Positions 20,961-31,947 of a DNA stretch of 37,190 nucleotides are shown one piece after another (position 1 is the first letter of the stretch; each line of letters begins with the position of its first letter). A program made the position numbers and the translations under genes. Below the pieces are notes generated by a model. The model was given only the letters and a program-made list of their open reading frames with translations. It searched no databases and was not told where the DNA came from. Source of the stretch: an uncultured Pelagibacteraceae bacterium. Its GTDB lineage: Bacteria > Pseudomonadota > Alphaproteobacteria > Pelagibacterales > Pelagibacteraceae. The stretch lies in the NCBI GenBank assembly GCA_902588855.1, contig CACIQS010000007.1, positions 1-37,190 of the forward strand. The letters run 5' to 3'.

Positions 20961-22252
20961 AACTTTGCATGATTGGAACAGGTTATGTTGGTTTGGTGAG
21001 TGGAGTTTGCTTTTCAGATTTAGGTAATGATGTAATCTGTGTAGATAAAGATAATAATAAAATTAATAATTTAAAAAATGGTAAAATTCCAATTTATGAA
21101 CCAGGCTTAGAGGAGTTAGTTCGAAAAAATATACAAAATAAAAGATTAAATTTTTCGACAAATTTAAAAGAATCAATAAGAAAATCTGATTTAATTTTTA
21201 TATGCGTAGGGACACCAACTAAAAAAAATAGTAAGAGTGCTGACCTTTCTCAAGTTTATTCAGTTGGAAAAGAAATATCTAAATCAATAAATAAATTTAA
21301 AATAATTATAACAAAATCAACTGTTCCACTTACAACAGGTGATAAATTAGAAAAGATTATATCAAAAAAAGTAAATAAAAAATTGTTTTCAGTGGTATCT
21401 AATCCTGAATTTTTAAGAGAAGGTGAGGCAATTAGAGATTTTATTTATCCTGATAGAGTAGTAGTTGGTTCAAACGAGGAAAAATCTAAAAAAATTCTTA
21501 GAAATTTATATTCGCCTTTAATTTCAAAAGGTGCAAAATATGTTTCAACAAATAGAAGAGCTGCTGAATTAATCAAATATGCCTCTAATGCTTTTTTAGC
21601 AACTAAAATCACATTTATAAACGAAATTGCCAATTTATGTGAAAAAACAGGTATAGATGTTGAGGACATATCAATAGCGATTGGACTTGATAAAAGAATA
21701 GGAAGTAGATTTTTAAGAGCTGGTCCTGCATATGGAGGCTCTTGTTTTCCAAAAGATACAAAAGCAATTGTATCTACAGCCGATAAATTTAAATCAAATT
21801 TGTCTGTAATAAAAACTGTTATTAAATCTAATCAAAATAGATCAGATTTATTACTCAAAAGACTTCTTTCAAAAATTAAAAAAATTAATAATAAAAATGT
21901 TTCATTTTTAGGAGTTACATTTAAAGCAAATACTGATGATATGAGAGACTCTTCAAGTTTAAAATTAATTCCATTTTTATCCAAAAAGGGAGCAAAGATT
22001 AAATACTATGATCCCACAGGTTCAAAAAAAGAATTCAATAATTTAAAAAATGTTGAATATTCTAATTCAATACAAAGCTGTATTGCAGACTCTGATCTTA
22101 TAATTGTTCATACGGAATGGAATGATTTTAAATCAATTAATTTTAGAAAACTTTCCAAGAATAAAAAACTTATTATCTATGATATGAGAAATATATTCTC
22201 AGCTGAGAAAATAAATAAGTTAGGTATAAAATATTTTGGCATCGGAAGATAG
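20957..22252 (+). CDS. ugd: UDP-glucose 6-dehydrogenase
   Basis: MIGTGYVGLVSGVCFSDLGNDVICVDKD...NPEFLREGEAIRDFIYPDRVVVG...GPAYGGSCFPKDTKA; 4-nt ATGA overlap with galU. Confidence 0.95.
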   Translation: MKLCMIGTGYVGLVSGVCFSDLGNDVICVDKDNNKINNLKNGKIPIYEPGLEELVRKNIQNKRLNFSTNLKESIRKSDLIFICVGTPTKKNSKSADLSQVYSVGKEISKSINKFKIIITKSTVPLTTGDKLEKIISKKVNKKLFSVVSNPEFLREGEAIRDFIYPDRVVVGSNEEKSKKILRNLYSPLISKGAKYVSTNRRAAELIKYASNAFLATKITFINEIANLCEKTGIDVEDISIAIGLDKRIGSRFLRAGPAYGGSCFPKDTKAIVSTADKFKSNLSVIKTVIKSNQNRSDLLLKRLLSKIKKINNKNVSFLGVTFKANTDDMRDSSSLKLIPFLSKKGAKIKYYDPTGSKKEFNNLKNVEYSNSIQSCIADSDLIIVHTEWNDFKSINFRKLSKNKKLIIYDMRNIFSAEKINKLGIKYFGIGR

Positions 22253-22253
22253 T

Positions 22254-22715
22254 TTAGTTTAATTCAAATATAGCATCAACTTCTACAGAAACTCCGAGTG
22301 GCAAACTATTAGTGCTTACTGCAGCTCTAGTATGCATGCCAGCATCACCAAATATTGATGCTATTAAATCTGATGCTCCATTAATTACCTTTGGTTGCTC
22401 AATAAAGTCATTTGTTGAATTAACAAATCCAGTTAATTTAATACATGATTTTATTTTAGATAAATCTCCATCACAAGAAGCCTTTGCTTGAGCAACTAAG
22501 CTTAATCCACATCTTTTTGCAGCTTCGTAGCCTTGCTCTGTGCTTAAATCTTTTCCAACTTTTCCTTTAATTAGTTCTCCATTTTCGTTTATGGATATTT
22601 GACCTGAGATAAAAAGTAGATTACCAGTTTTTTTAGTTGCAACATATGAACCAACAGGAGGTTTCGCTTCTGGTAGATTAATATTCAATTCTTTTATTTT
22701 GTTTTCAAAGTTCAT
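22254..22715 (-). CDS. RidA/YjgF/YER057c family protein
   Basis: 153 aa; GNLLFISGQISINENGELIKGKVGKDLSTEQGYEAAKRCGLSLVAQ...GDAGMHTRAAVSTNSLPLGVSVEVDAIFEL. Confidence 0.9.
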   Translation of the reverse strand: MNFENKIKELNINLPEAKPPVGSYVATKKTGNLLFISGQISINENGELIKGKVGKDLSTEQGYEAAKRCGLSLVAQAKASCDGDLSKIKSCIKLTGFVNSTNDFIEQPKVINGASDLIASIFGDAGMHTRAAVSTNSLPLGVSVEVDAIFELN

Positions 22716-22763
22716 TTTATTACTCCTTGAATTCTTTAAGTTATTTATTTTTTTTAAATTTCA

Positions 22764-25346
22764 TTATTTTTTAGTTTTTTTCTTTTTTTTAGTTTTATCG
22801 TATTCTTTCCTTTTCTCAATAAGGATTAAAGCTTCTTCCATTGTAAGATCTGTAGGATCTTTTTCTTCAGGTATAGTTGCGTTTAAAGATTTATATTTAA
22901 TATAAGGGCCATATTGTCCCTTCATAACTCTGACTGGCTTTTTATCCTCTGGGTGTTCTCCTAAATCCTTAATAATTGAAGAAGACATTCTGCCTGGTTT
23001 TGCTTCAGCAATAAGACTAATTGCTCGATTTAATCCTATTGAGAAAATTTCGTCAACATTTTCTATTCTGGCAGATTTATTTTCGCACTTAAGATAAGGA
23101 CCAAATCTTCCAGTATTTAAAATGATTTCTTTTTGATTATCAGGGTTAACACCAATTGATTTTGGTAGAGAACATAAAAACTGAGCTTTTTCTATGTCTA
23201 TACTTTCTAACTCCAAACCTTTTGGTATAGAAATATTTTTAATTAATTCATTAACATCTGGTTTAGATTTTTTAGTTTTTTTCTTTTTTTTAGTCTTTGT
23301 CTCTTCTAATTCCTCTTCTTTAAGTTTTTCATATTGCAGATAGGGGCCAAATCTTCCATTTTTCAGATATATATCATTACCATTTTCATGTTTTCCTAAA
23401 AATTTAGGTTCTGCTAACTGCGTTTGAGCTGCTGCTTTTGCTTTAGACAAAGGTCTAGTAAATTTACACTCTGGATAATTTGAACATCCAATAAAAGCTC
23501 CACCCCTAAAACTATTTTTAAGACTTAGTGAACCCGTATCACATAACTGACACTTTCGAACAATATTTCCATCTTTATCAGTGTCAAAAATTAAAGCTCC
23601 TAAACTTTCATTTAAAAGATCTAACACTTCTCTAGTTCTTTTCTCCTTAACCATTGATACATTATTATTAAAATCTTTCCAAAACATCTCCAAAACTTTT
23701 ATCCAGCTTTCTTTACCAGTTGTAATTTCATCTAATTGATCTTCCAAACCTGCGGTAAAGTTATAATCAACATATTTAGCAAACAATTTTTCTAAAAATG
23801 CAGAGATAAGTTTGCCACGATCAGTAGGAAAAAATCTTTTATTTAATATTTCTGCATAACCACGATTAGCTATAGTAGAAATTATACTTGCATAAGTAGA
23901 AGGTCTACCAATTCCCAGTTCCTCTAATTTTTTGACCAAACTTGCTTCAGAATATCTAGGAGGTGGTTGTGTGAAATGTTGTTCATCCATTAATGCTTCA
24001 ATATTTATTGGCCCTTTAGACATTTCTGGTAGAATTTCTTCATCATCATCTTTGTTTGTATTTGAGTAAACTTTTAAAAATCCATCAAATTTCAATACAG
24101 ATCCACTTGCTTTACATATTGTTTGATTATCTTCCGACTCGATTGTTATGGTATTTCTATCAAATTGGGCAACCTCCATTTGCGAAGATAAAGCTCTAGA
24201 CCAAATTAAATTATATAGTTTCTGCTGATCACTGCTTAAATGTTTTTTTAGAGTATCAGGTGTTCTCTTTATATCTGTTGGTCTAATAGCTTCATGAGCC
24301 TCTTGTGCATTCTTAGCTTTTTTACCAGAATAATTATTTGCAGAAGCAGGCAAATATTCATTACCATACTGATTTTTGATAAAATTTCTAAAATCATTTA
24401 CTGCATCATTTGATAAATTAGTACCATCAGTTCTCATATAAGTTATCAATCCAACAGTATCTCCATCAATCTCAATACCTTGATATAGTTTTTGTGCAAT
24501 TTGCATTGTTCTTGAAGCTCCAAAACCTAATTTGCTTGATGCCACTTGTTGTAGTGTTGAAGTTGTAAATGGACCTGATGGGTTTCTTTTTACAACTTTT
24601 GATGAAATATCTGTTATTTGAAATTTTTTCTCTTTTATTTCCTTTATTGCTTCTTCAATACTACTCTTGTCTCTAAATGTAAATTTTTCTATTTTATCAC
24701 CGTTTAATTGAGAGATACTTGCAGTAATAGTATTTTTATTATTATCTCCAAATTTAAGAGTAAGTGTCCAAAATTCCTCTGGATTAAATAATTCTATTTC
24801 ATGTTCTCTTTCGGTAATTAATTTTAGAGCTACAGACTGAACTCTTCCAGCTGATTTTGATCCAGGTAATTTAGTCCAAAGTATTGGGGAAATATTAAAA
24901 CCAACCAAATAATCAAGAGCTCTTCTTGCCATATACGCATCCACTAACAAGGGTTCGATTTGCCGTGGATTTTCAATACCATGAATTACTGCTTTTTTGG
25001 TAATTTCGTTAAAAACAACTCTCTCAATTTCTTTATCTTTTAGTAGTTTTTTTTCATCAAGATATTCTTTAACATGCCAAGCTATAGCTTCACCTTCACG
25101 GTCAGGGTCAGTAGCTAGTATTATTTTAGAAGACTCTTTAGCAACATCAGTTATCTCTTTTAAATATTTTTTTGAAAAACTATCAACTTCCCATTCCATT
25201 TTGAAATTATGATCAGGATCAACTGATCCATTTTTTGATGGCAAATCTCTTATATGACCATAGCTTGCTAAAACAGTATAATTATCACCAAGATATTTGT
25301 TTATCGTTTTAGCTTTTGCAGGACTTTCAACTATGACTAGATTCAT
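22764..25346 (-). CDS. topA: DNA topoisomerase I (type IA)
   Basis: NLVIVESPAKAKTINKYLGDNYTVLASYGHIRDLPSK, ATDPDREGEAIAWHV, GLITYMRTDGTNLS, EAHEAIRPT, four-Cys finger CQLC...CSNYPEC, RFGPYL C-terminal repeats. Confidence 0.98.
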   Translation of the reverse strand: MNLVIVESPAKAKTINKYLGDNYTVLASYGHIRDLPSKNGSVDPDHNFKMEWEVDSFSKKYLKEITDVAKESSKIILATDPDREGEAIAWHVKEYLDEKKLLKDKEIERVVFNEITKKAVIHGIENPRQIEPLLVDAYMARRALDYLVGFNISPILWTKLPGSKSAGRVQSVALKLITEREHEIELFNPEEFWTLTLKFGDNNKNTITASISQLNGDKIEKFTFRDKSSIEEAIKEIKEKKFQITDISSKVVKRNPSGPFTTSTLQQVASSKLGFGASRTMQIAQKLYQGIEIDGDTVGLITYMRTDGTNLSNDAVNDFRNFIKNQYGNEYLPASANNYSGKKAKNAQEAHEAIRPTDIKRTPDTLKKHLSSDQQKLYNLIWSRALSSQMEVAQFDRNTITIESEDNQTICKASGSVLKFDGFLKVYSNTNKDDDEEILPEMSKGPINIEALMDEQHFTQPPPRYSEASLVKKLEELGIGRPSTYASIISTIANRGYAEILNKRFFPTDRGKLISAFLEKLFAKYVDYNFTAGLEDQLDEITTGKESWIKVLEMFWKDFNNNVSMVKEKRTREVLDLLNESLGALIFDTDKDGNIVRKCQLCDTGSLSLKNSFRGGAFIGCSNYPECKFTRPLSKAKAAAQTQLAEPKFLGKHENGNDIYLKNGRFGPYLQYEKLKEEELEETKTKKKKKTKKSKPDVNELIKNISIPKGLELESIDIEKAQFLCSLPKSIGVNPDNQKEIILNTGRFGPYLKCENKSARIENVDEIFSIGLNRAISLIAEAKPGRMSSSIIKDLGEHPEDKKPVRVMKGQYGPYIKYKSLNATIPEEKDPTDLTMEEALILIEKRKEYDKTKKKKKTKK

Positions 25347-25383
25347 AATTTAACAAACTACTTAAAAGTGTTTGATAGTCAAA

Positions 25384-25962
25384 TTAATAAATTTTAGTCT
25401 TGTTTTCCTCTTTATTTGCTAGTCGTTTAATATTTTCTCTATGAGTGTAAAATATTAAAATAAACATTATTCCAAAAAATATTTCATTTCCTGCTGAATC
25501 AAACAATAATAAATAAACAGGAACTGAGAATGATCCAATTAGCGATGCTAAAGATGAAAATTTAGAAATAAAAAAAGTTACTAGCCAACAAATACCAAAA
25601 ACTATACCAAACATTATATTCATACTGCATAATATACCAACATAAGTTGCGACTCCCTTACCACCTTTAAACCTTAACCAAACTGGAAAAACATGACCTA
25701 GAAAAGCACATAAAGCCGATACATAAATTAAATCAGGAAAATTTACTTTAACATATAAAACTGGGATAACAGCTTTAACTATATCAAGTATTAAAGTTGA
25801 ATAACCAATAAATTTATTTCCAGTTCTTAGAGCGTTTGTTGCACCAATATTACCTGATCCAATTTCTCTAATATCTTTTTTTAAAAATATTTTAGTTAAT
25901 ATCAATCCAAAAGGGATAGAACCCATTAGGTACGATACAATACCTATTGTCAATAATTCCAT
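25384..25962 (-). CDS. plsY: glycerol-3-phosphate acyltransferase PlsY
   Basis: YLMGSIPFGLILTKIF...IREIGSGNIGATNALRTGNK...AFLGHVFPVWLRFKGGKGVATYVG. Confidence 0.96.
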   Translation of the reverse strand: MELLTIGIVSYLMGSIPFGLILTKIFLKKDIREIGSGNIGATNALRTGNKFIGYSTLILDIVKAVIPVLYVKVNFPDLIYVSALCAFLGHVFPVWLRFKGGKGVATYVGILCSMNIMFGIVFGICWLVTFFISKFSSLASLIGSFSVPVYLLLFDSAGNEIFFGIMFILIFYTHRENIKRLANKEENKTKIY

Positions 25963-25964
25963 TT

Positions 25965-27251
25965 TTATATCTTAAATAATTCTTTACCTTTTACAAATGT
26001 ATTGGTTACTTTTCCTTGAAGTTTTTTGTCTTCTATAGACGTATTTTTAGATTTAGAAATTAAATTTTCTTTTTTTACAATCCAAGGTTTATTTATATCA
26101 ACTATACAAAAGTCAGCATCATTACCAATTGAAAGATTTCCTTTATTGATATTTAAAATTTTAGCTGGATTAGATGTTAGTGCTTGGATTATAGTTTCAA
26201 GTTTTACAGATCCATTATGAAATAGTTCCAAACTTAAAGATAATAAAGTTTCAATACCAGAAGCACCTGTTGCTGCTTGAGAAAATGTCAATCGTTTTGA
26301 TTCTTCATCTTCAGGTTTATGATCTGAAACAATGACATCAACTGTTTTATCTTTTAATCCTTGGACTAAAGTCAATCTATCTTCTTCTTTTCTCAATGGC
26401 GGAGATAATTTTAAAAATGTTTTAAAATCTCCAATATCATTTTCATTTAAGGAAAGGTTATTTATTGAAACACCACAAGAAAATTTAATATCATTTTTCC
26501 TTTGTTTAATGATTTCTACTGATTTGCCTGATGATAGTTGAGATATGTGATATCGACACTTTGCTTTTTCTAATAATGTTAAATCTCTTTCAATAATTAT
26601 TCTCTCAGCCACATCTGGTATACTTGATAATCCAAGTTTTGTAGCGATTATACCCGAATTTATCATACCGTTTTTTGCTAACTCATAATCCTCAGCATGT
26701 TGCATTATTAGGCATCCTAAATCCTTTGCTGAATTCATTATTCTTGACATTAATCTAGTATTTTGAATTGTCTTTACACCATCTGTAAAAGCTACAATTC
26801 CTTTACTAGCCAACAATCCAAATTCCGTCATATTTGTTCCCTCTACATTTTGTGTAAGAGATGCGCATGGAAATATATTAATCTTAGATTTATCTCGTCC
26901 TCTTCTTTTTAAAAAATCTACTATTGAAACATTATCAATTACAGGATCTGTATTAGGCATTGTTACTACAGATGTTACTCCTCCAGATAGAGCTGCATTA
27001 CTTAAAGTTCTAAAATTTTCTTTATACTCATACCCAGGTTCTCCAACAAAAACTCTCATATCGACTAAACCAGGGAATATATATTTTCCTTTTAAATCAA
27101 TTGGTTTTTCTCTGGATGGTAAATTATTTGTATTTACTTTTTTCCCTATTGCTTCAATTTTACCTTCTTCTCCTACAATAAGTCCTCCATTTTCATTAAT
27201 TGAATTTTGAGGATCAATTATATTTGCGTTAATAAAGTATTTTTTTTTCAT
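25965..27251 (-). CDS. dihydroorotase-like protein (PyrC/PyrX type), predicted catalytically inactive
   Basis: GLVDMRVFVGEPGYEYKENFRTLSNAALSGGVTSVVTMPNTDPVIDN; HxH ligand pair replaced (RVF), HVST-like histidine replaced by Q (SQLSSGKS), SDHKPED; adjacent to pyrB. Confidence 0.9.
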   Translation of the reverse strand: MKKKYFINANIIDPQNSINENGGLIVGEEGKIEAIGKKVNTNNLPSREKPIDLKGKYIFPGLVDMRVFVGEPGYEYKENFRTLSNAALSGGVTSVVTMPNTDPVIDNVSIVDFLKRRGRDKSKINIFPCASLTQNVEGTNMTEFGLLASKGIVAFTDGVKTIQNTRLMSRIMNSAKDLGCLIMQHAEDYELAKNGMINSGIIATKLGLSSIPDVAERIIIERDLTLLEKAKCRYHISQLSSGKSVEIIKQRKNDIKFSCGVSINNLSLNENDIGDFKTFLKLSPPLRKEEDRLTLVQGLKDKTVDVIVSDHKPEDEESKRLTFSQAATGASGIETLLSLSLELFHNGSVKLETIIQALTSNPAKILNINKGNLSIGNDADFCIVDINKPWIVKKENLISKSKNTSIEDKKLQGKVTNTFVKGKELFKI

Positions 27252-28190
27252 TTATTCACAAAATATTTTTAAACAGGCCATTCTTACAGCAACTCCAAGT
27301 TCAACTTGCTCTTTGATTACACTTTTATTTATATCGTCTGCCAATCTAGTATCTATTTCGATACCTCTATTCATTGGTCCAGGATGCATTATTAGTGCAT
27401 CAGGTTTAGCATGATCTAATTTATCAGGTGTTAAACCGTAATATTCATAATACTCTCTATTTGATGACAAATAAGAACTTGTCATTCTCTCATTTTGTAA
27501 TCTTAGCATCATTACAATGTCACAATCTTTCAATCCTTTTTTCATATCGGTAAAAGTATTAACACCAAACTTTTCAATTTCTTTTGGCATCAAATTTGTT
27601 GGGGCAACAATATTTACTTCGGCACCAAGCATTGTTAGTAAATAAATATTTGATCTTGCGACTCTGGAATGAAGAATATCTCCACATATAGCAATTTTTA
27701 ATCCTTCAATTTTTTTCTTTCTATTTCTTATTGTTAAAGCATCCAGTAATGCTTGAGTAGGGTGTTCACGTCTGCCATCACCAGCATTTAATACCACACA
27801 ATTTACTTTCTGAGATAATAAATTGCATGCTCCAGAATCTTGATGTCTTATTACAATAATGTCAGGATGCATTGCATTTAGAGTCATTGCGGTATCAATT
27901 AAAGTTTCACCTTTTTTAATTGCTGAATTATTCATATTCATCGACATCACATCAGCACCAAGTCTTTTTCCAGCTAACTCAAATGAACTTTGTGTTCTTG
28001 TTGATGGTTCAAAAAATAGATTAATTTGAGTTTTGCCTCTAAGAACATCAATTTTCTTGTTCTTACTCTGATTTAATTTAATGAAAGTTTCAGATTCATC
28101 TAAGATGTTGTTAATATCACTAACTGATAGATCTTGGATACCTAACAAATGTTTTTGAGAAATTTTAATAGCTTTGATGTTTTTTGCCAT
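27252..28190 (-). CDS. pyrB: aspartate carbamoyltransferase catalytic subunit (start at MAKNIKAI assumed; ORF extends to 28229)
   Basis: [64 protein letters not shown]. Confidence 0.97.
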   Translation of the reverse strand: MAKNIKAIKISQKHLLGIQDLSVSDINNILDESETFIKLNQSKNKKIDVLRGKTQINLFFEPSTRTQSSFELAGKRLGADVMSMNMNNSAIKKGETLIDTAMTLNAMHPDIIVIRHQDSGACNLLSQKVNCVVLNAGDGRREHPTQALLDALTIRNRKKKIEGLKIAICGDILHSRVARSNIYLLTMLGAEVNIVAPTNLMPKEIEKFGVNTFTDMKKGLKDCDIVMMLRLQNERMTSSYLSSNREYYEYYGLTPDKLDHAKPDALIMHPGPMNRGIEIDTRLADDINKSVIKEQVELGVAVRMACLKIFCE

Positions 28191-28232
28191 TAAAATTAAC
28201 TCTATAACTATAAAGCCAATGAATGGCAAGGA

Positions 28233-28688
28233 TTAATTATTTAGATAATCTATGGCTCCCTGAAGAATAAAAGCTGCCGCGTTCTGATCTATATTCTTTT
28301 CTCTCTTAGATACATTAACATCTAATTGGCTTGATAAATTAAAAGCCCCAACAGTTGATAGTCTTTCATCCCAAAGACACACATCAACATCTATCTCTTT
28401 ATCTATATTTTTAGACACATCATTAACTGACTGTGCTGAAGAGCCTAAAGATCCATCCATATTTAAAGGATAACCAATGATAATTGCCTTGATGTCATTC
28501 TCTTGAATAATGTTTTTTAGCTCCATAATTAATTCATTATTTTTTGATTTATGTATAGTTTTATAAGGGGTAGCAATTAATTGCTTTTCGTCACAAATTG
28601 ATACACCAATTCTTTTTGAGCCTAGATCTAAACCTATCAAACGACATTTTTCTGACTGTTTTTTTTTAAATTCTTCTATTGTGATCAT
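28233..28688 (-). CDS. ruvX: putative Holliday junction resolvase RuvX/YqgF
   Basis: RLIGLDLGSKRIGVSICDEKQLIATP...IIIGYPLNMDGSLGSSAQSV...LWDERLSTVGA...IDQNAAAFILQGAID. Confidence 0.95.
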   Translation of the reverse strand: MITIEEFKKKQSEKCRLIGLDLGSKRIGVSICDEKQLIATPYKTIHKSKNNELIMELKNIIQENDIKAIIIGYPLNMDGSLGSSAQSVNDVSKNIDKEIDVDVCLWDERLSTVGAFNLSSQLDVNVSKREKNIDQNAAAFILQGAIDYLNN

Positions 28689-28700
28689 GTTGTATATTTT

Positions 28701-28718
28701 AAACTATAGTGATAGTTT
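28701..28718. repeat. perfect inverted repeat AAACTAT-AGTG-ATAGTTT in divergent ruvX/gatC intergenic region (candidate operator)
   Basis: 7-bp arms with 4-nt spacer, read directly from the sequence. Confidence 0.5.
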
Positions 28719-28738
28719 GCGTCATATTTAAATATCAT

Positions 28739-29026
28739 ATGAGCATCGATCTTAAAACCATAAAGCATATATCTAAATTATCAAGAATTTCAGTAGATGA
28801 GAAAAAAGCTGAAAAACTTGCTAGCGATTTGAATTCAATTTTTGATTTCATTGAAAAACTCAATGAACTTAAAACTGAAAATGTTGAACCACTTACATCA
28901 GTGGCTGAAACGACTTTAAAATTAAGACCTGATGAAGTTAAAAGTAAAAATTTAAGGGAACAAATAATAAAAAATTCTCCAAAAGATAATGAAGATTATT
29001 TTGTTGTACCAAAAGTTATAGAATAA
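28739..29026 (+). CDS. gatC: Asp-tRNA(Asn)/Glu-tRNA(Gln) amidotransferase subunit C (start at MSIDLKT; reported ORF begins at an upstream GTG, 28709)
   Basis: IKHISKLSRISVDEKKAEKLASDLNSIFDFIEKLNELKTENVEPLTSV...LRPDEV; upstream of gatA and gatB. Confidence 0.95.
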   Translation: MSIDLKTIKHISKLSRISVDEKKAEKLASDLNSIFDFIEKLNELKTENVEPLTSVAETTLKLRPDEVKSKNLREQIIKNSPKDNEDYFVVPKVIE

Positions 29027-30483
29027 TGTCTGACATAACCAAGCAAACACTTTCTGAATTAGTTAATAATATTAAAGAAAAAAAACTTTCTTCTTCAGAA
29101 GTTACCCAAGCTTTTGTTGATAGATCAGAGAAATCAAAAGAATTAAACACTTATATTACTGAAGATTTTAGTAATGCTTTAGATAAAGCTAAAAAATTTG
29201 ACGACAATCCAAAATTGGATTTAAAATTACCAGGAATACCAATGGCTGTAAAAGATTTATTTTGTACAGCTAATGTAAGAACAACAGCTGGTAGCAAAAT
29301 ATTAAACAATTTTGTACCTACTTATGAGTCTACTGTTACTCAGAATATCTGGAATGAGGGAGCAATTCTTATTGGTAAATTAAATTGTGATGAATTTGCA
29401 ATGGGATCATCAAATGAAACAAGTTTTTTTGGCAATGTTCAAAATCCGATTGATAAAAATTTAGTTCCAGGTGGTTCATCTGGTGGTTCATCTTCTGCTG
29501 TAGCAGCACAATTAACTCCAATTACAATTGGAACTGATACAGGTGGATCTATTAGACAACCGGCGTCATTTACAGGTACAGTGGGTTTAAAACCAACTTA
29601 TGGTAGTTGTTCAAGATACGGAATAGTTGCTTTTGCATCTTCTCTTGATCAAGCTGGTCCAATGGCTCAAAATGTCCAAGATTGTGCTTTGTTGCAAGAG
29701 GTAATTAGCTCATACGATCAAAAAGACTCAACTTCTATTGATTTTAAAAGAAACCAGTACAGCAAAGAATTAACAAAAGACATTAAAGGAAAAAAAATCG
29801 GTATACCAAAAGAATATAGAGTTGATGGAATGCCAAAAGAAATTGATGATCTTTGGCAGAAAGGTATTGAGTATGCTAAAGATTGTGGTGCGGAAATAAT
29901 TGATATTTCTCTTCCACACACAAATTATGCTTTACCAACTTACTATATAGTGGCACCAGCTGAAGCATCTTCTAATCTTGCAAGATATGATGGTGTTAAA
30001 TATGGCTTTAGAGCTGACGGAGAAAACCTTATTGATATGTATGAAAAAACTAGATCAGAGGGATTTGGAGCCGAAGTTCAAAGAAGAATAATGATAGGCA
30101 CATATGTTTTATCTTCAGGTTATTACGATGCATATTATTTGAAAGCTCAAAAAGTAAGAAAACTAATTAAAAATGATTTTGATGAAGCGTACAAAAAAGT
30201 AGATGCAATATTAACTCCATCAACACCAAGTTCTGCTTTTAAAATTGGTGAAAAAACAAATGACCCAGTTTCAATGTACTTAAACGATATTTTTACTGTT
30301 CCTGTAAATTTAGCAGGTTTACCAGGAATTTCTATTCCAGCTGGTCATGACAGCAAAGGCTACCCTTTAGGTTTACAAATTATTGGAAAAGCATTTGATG
30401 AACAAAATATCTTAAACATTGCTTATGCAATGGAAGAAAAAATTAATTTTAAAAATAAAATTACTGATTGGTGGATTAAGTGA
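29026..30483 (+). CDS. gatA: Asp-tRNA(Asn)/Glu-tRNA(Gln) amidotransferase subunit A
   Basis: [73 protein letters not shown]. Confidence 0.98.
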   Translation: MSDITKQTLSELVNNIKEKKLSSSEVTQAFVDRSEKSKELNTYITEDFSNALDKAKKFDDNPKLDLKLPGIPMAVKDLFCTANVRTTAGSKILNNFVPTYESTVTQNIWNEGAILIGKLNCDEFAMGSSNETSFFGNVQNPIDKNLVPGGSSGGSSSAVAAQLTPITIGTDTGGSIRQPASFTGTVGLKPTYGSCSRYGIVAFASSLDQAGPMAQNVQDCALLQEVISSYDQKDSTSIDFKRNQYSKELTKDIKGKKIGIPKEYRVDGMPKEIDDLWQKGIEYAKDCGAEIIDISLPHTNYALPTYYIVAPAEASSNLARYDGVKYGFRADGENLIDMYEKTRSEGFGAEVQRRIMIGTYVLSSGYYDAYYLKAQKVRKLIKNDFDEAYKKVDAILTPSTPSSAFKIGEKTNDPVSMYLNDIFTVPVNLAGLPGISIPAGHDSKGYPLGLQIIGKAFDEQNILNIAYAMEEKINFKNKITDWWIK

Positions 30484-31943
30484 GTAAAGAAAAGTCAGAA
30501 TATTTAATTAATAGAAATGACAATCAATACGAAGTTGTCATTGGTTTAGAGGTTCATGCTCAAGTACTTTCCCAATCAAAGTTATTTTCTACGTCAGCTA
30601 CTAAATTTGGTGCTGAACCAAACACTCAGGTAAGTTTAGTAGACGCTGCTTTTCCTGGAATGCTTCCAGTGATTAATGAATTTTGTGTTAAGCAAGCAAT
30701 TAAAACTGGAATAGGATTAAAAGCTAAAATTAACAAAAGATCAGTATTCGATAGAAAAAATTATTTTTATGCTGATTTACCACAAGGATACCAAATCTCT
30801 CAATTTAAGGACCCAATAGTTGGTGAAGGTAAAGTTATTTTGGATATGCCAGATGGTCAAAAAGAGGTTGGTATTGAAAGATTACACTTAGAACAAGATG
30901 CGGGTAAAAGTATCCATGATTTAGATCCAAAAAACACCTTTGTTGATTTAAATAGGTCAGGTGTAGCTTTAATGGAAATTGTTAGCAAACCTGATTTAAG
31001 ATCACCAGAGGAAGTTAATGCTTATATTAAGAAATTAAGATCAATAATGAGATATTTAGGAACTTGTGATGGTAATATGCAGGAAGGATCTTTGAGAGCA
31101 GATGTTAATGTTTCTGTAAGAAAAAAAGGAACAAAAGATTTTGGTACTAGATGTGAAATAAAAAACGTTAATTCTATTAAATTCATGCAAATGGCAATTG
31201 AATATGAAGCAAATAGACAAGTTGATTTAATTGAAGATGGACAATCTGTTGATCAAGAAACAAGACTTTTTGATACTAAAAAAAATGAAACAAGATCTAT
31301 GAGATCAAAAGAAGATGCTCATGATTATAGATATTTTCCAGACCCTGATTTATTACCATTAGAAGTTTCTGATGAATTCATAAATCAATTACAATCTGAA
31401 ATACCGGAGTTACCCGATGAAAAGAAAAAAAGATTTATAGATCAATTTAAATTAACTCCATATGAAGCAAATATCATGGTTTCAGACATTGAAACTTCAA
31501 ATTATTTTGAAGATGTTGTTAAAAAATCTGACGTTAAATTAGCAACAAACTGGATCATTGGTGAATTATTTGCTGCACTTAATGAAAAAAATTTAGAAAT
31601 AACTGATAGTCCAATTAGTGCTGGTAATTTATCAAAATTAATTAATTTAATTAAGGATGGCACAATTTCTGGAAAAATTGCAAAAACTGTTTTTGAACAA
31701 ATGATGGAAGGGGACAAGGATCCTAAAAAAATTGTTGAAGAAAAAGGATTAAAACAAGAAAGTGATCCAAAAGCTTTAGAAGCTCTAATAGATAAAGTAA
31801 TTGATAACAATAGAGATAAAGCTACTGAATATAAATCTGGTAAAGTTAAATTGTTTGGCTTCTTTGTTGGACAAGTAATGAAAGTTTCAGGTGGAAAAGC
31901 TAACCCTCAGCTAGTAAATGAGATTTTAAAGAAAAAACTTTAG
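30480..31943 (+). CDS. gatB: Asp-tRNA(Asn)/Glu-tRNA(Gln) amidotransferase subunit B (GTG start)
   Basis: [80 protein letters not shown]-like; GTGA overlap with gatA. Confidence 0.98.
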   Translation: MSKEKSEYLINRNDNQYEVVIGLEVHAQVLSQSKLFSTSATKFGAEPNTQVSLVDAAFPGMLPVINEFCVKQAIKTGIGLKAKINKRSVFDRKNYFYADLPQGYQISQFKDPIVGEGKVILDMPDGQKEVGIERLHLEQDAGKSIHDLDPKNTFVDLNRSGVALMEIVSKPDLRSPEEVNAYIKKLRSIMRYLGTCDGNMQEGSLRADVNVSVRKKGTKDFGTRCEIKNVNSIKFMQMAIEYEANRQVDLIEDGQSVDQETRLFDTKKNETRSMRSKEDAHDYRYFPDPDLLPLEVSDEFINQLQSEIPELPDEKKKRFIDQFKLTPYEANIMVSDIETSNYFEDVVKKSDVKLATNWIIGELFAALNEKNLEITDSPISAGNLSKLINLIKDGTISGKIAKTVFEQMMEGDKDPKKIVEEKGLKQESDPKALEALIDKVIDNNRDKATEYKSGKVKLFGFFVGQVMKVSGGKANPQLVNEILKKKL

Positions 31944-31947
31944 GTTC

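Noticed and set aside
22699-22905. Plus-strand ORFs antisense to topA and pyrC-like genes (22699-22905, 24997-25212, 26026-26220, 26332-26541)
   Set aside because: Shadow ORFs opposite well-supported genes; no recognisable domain.
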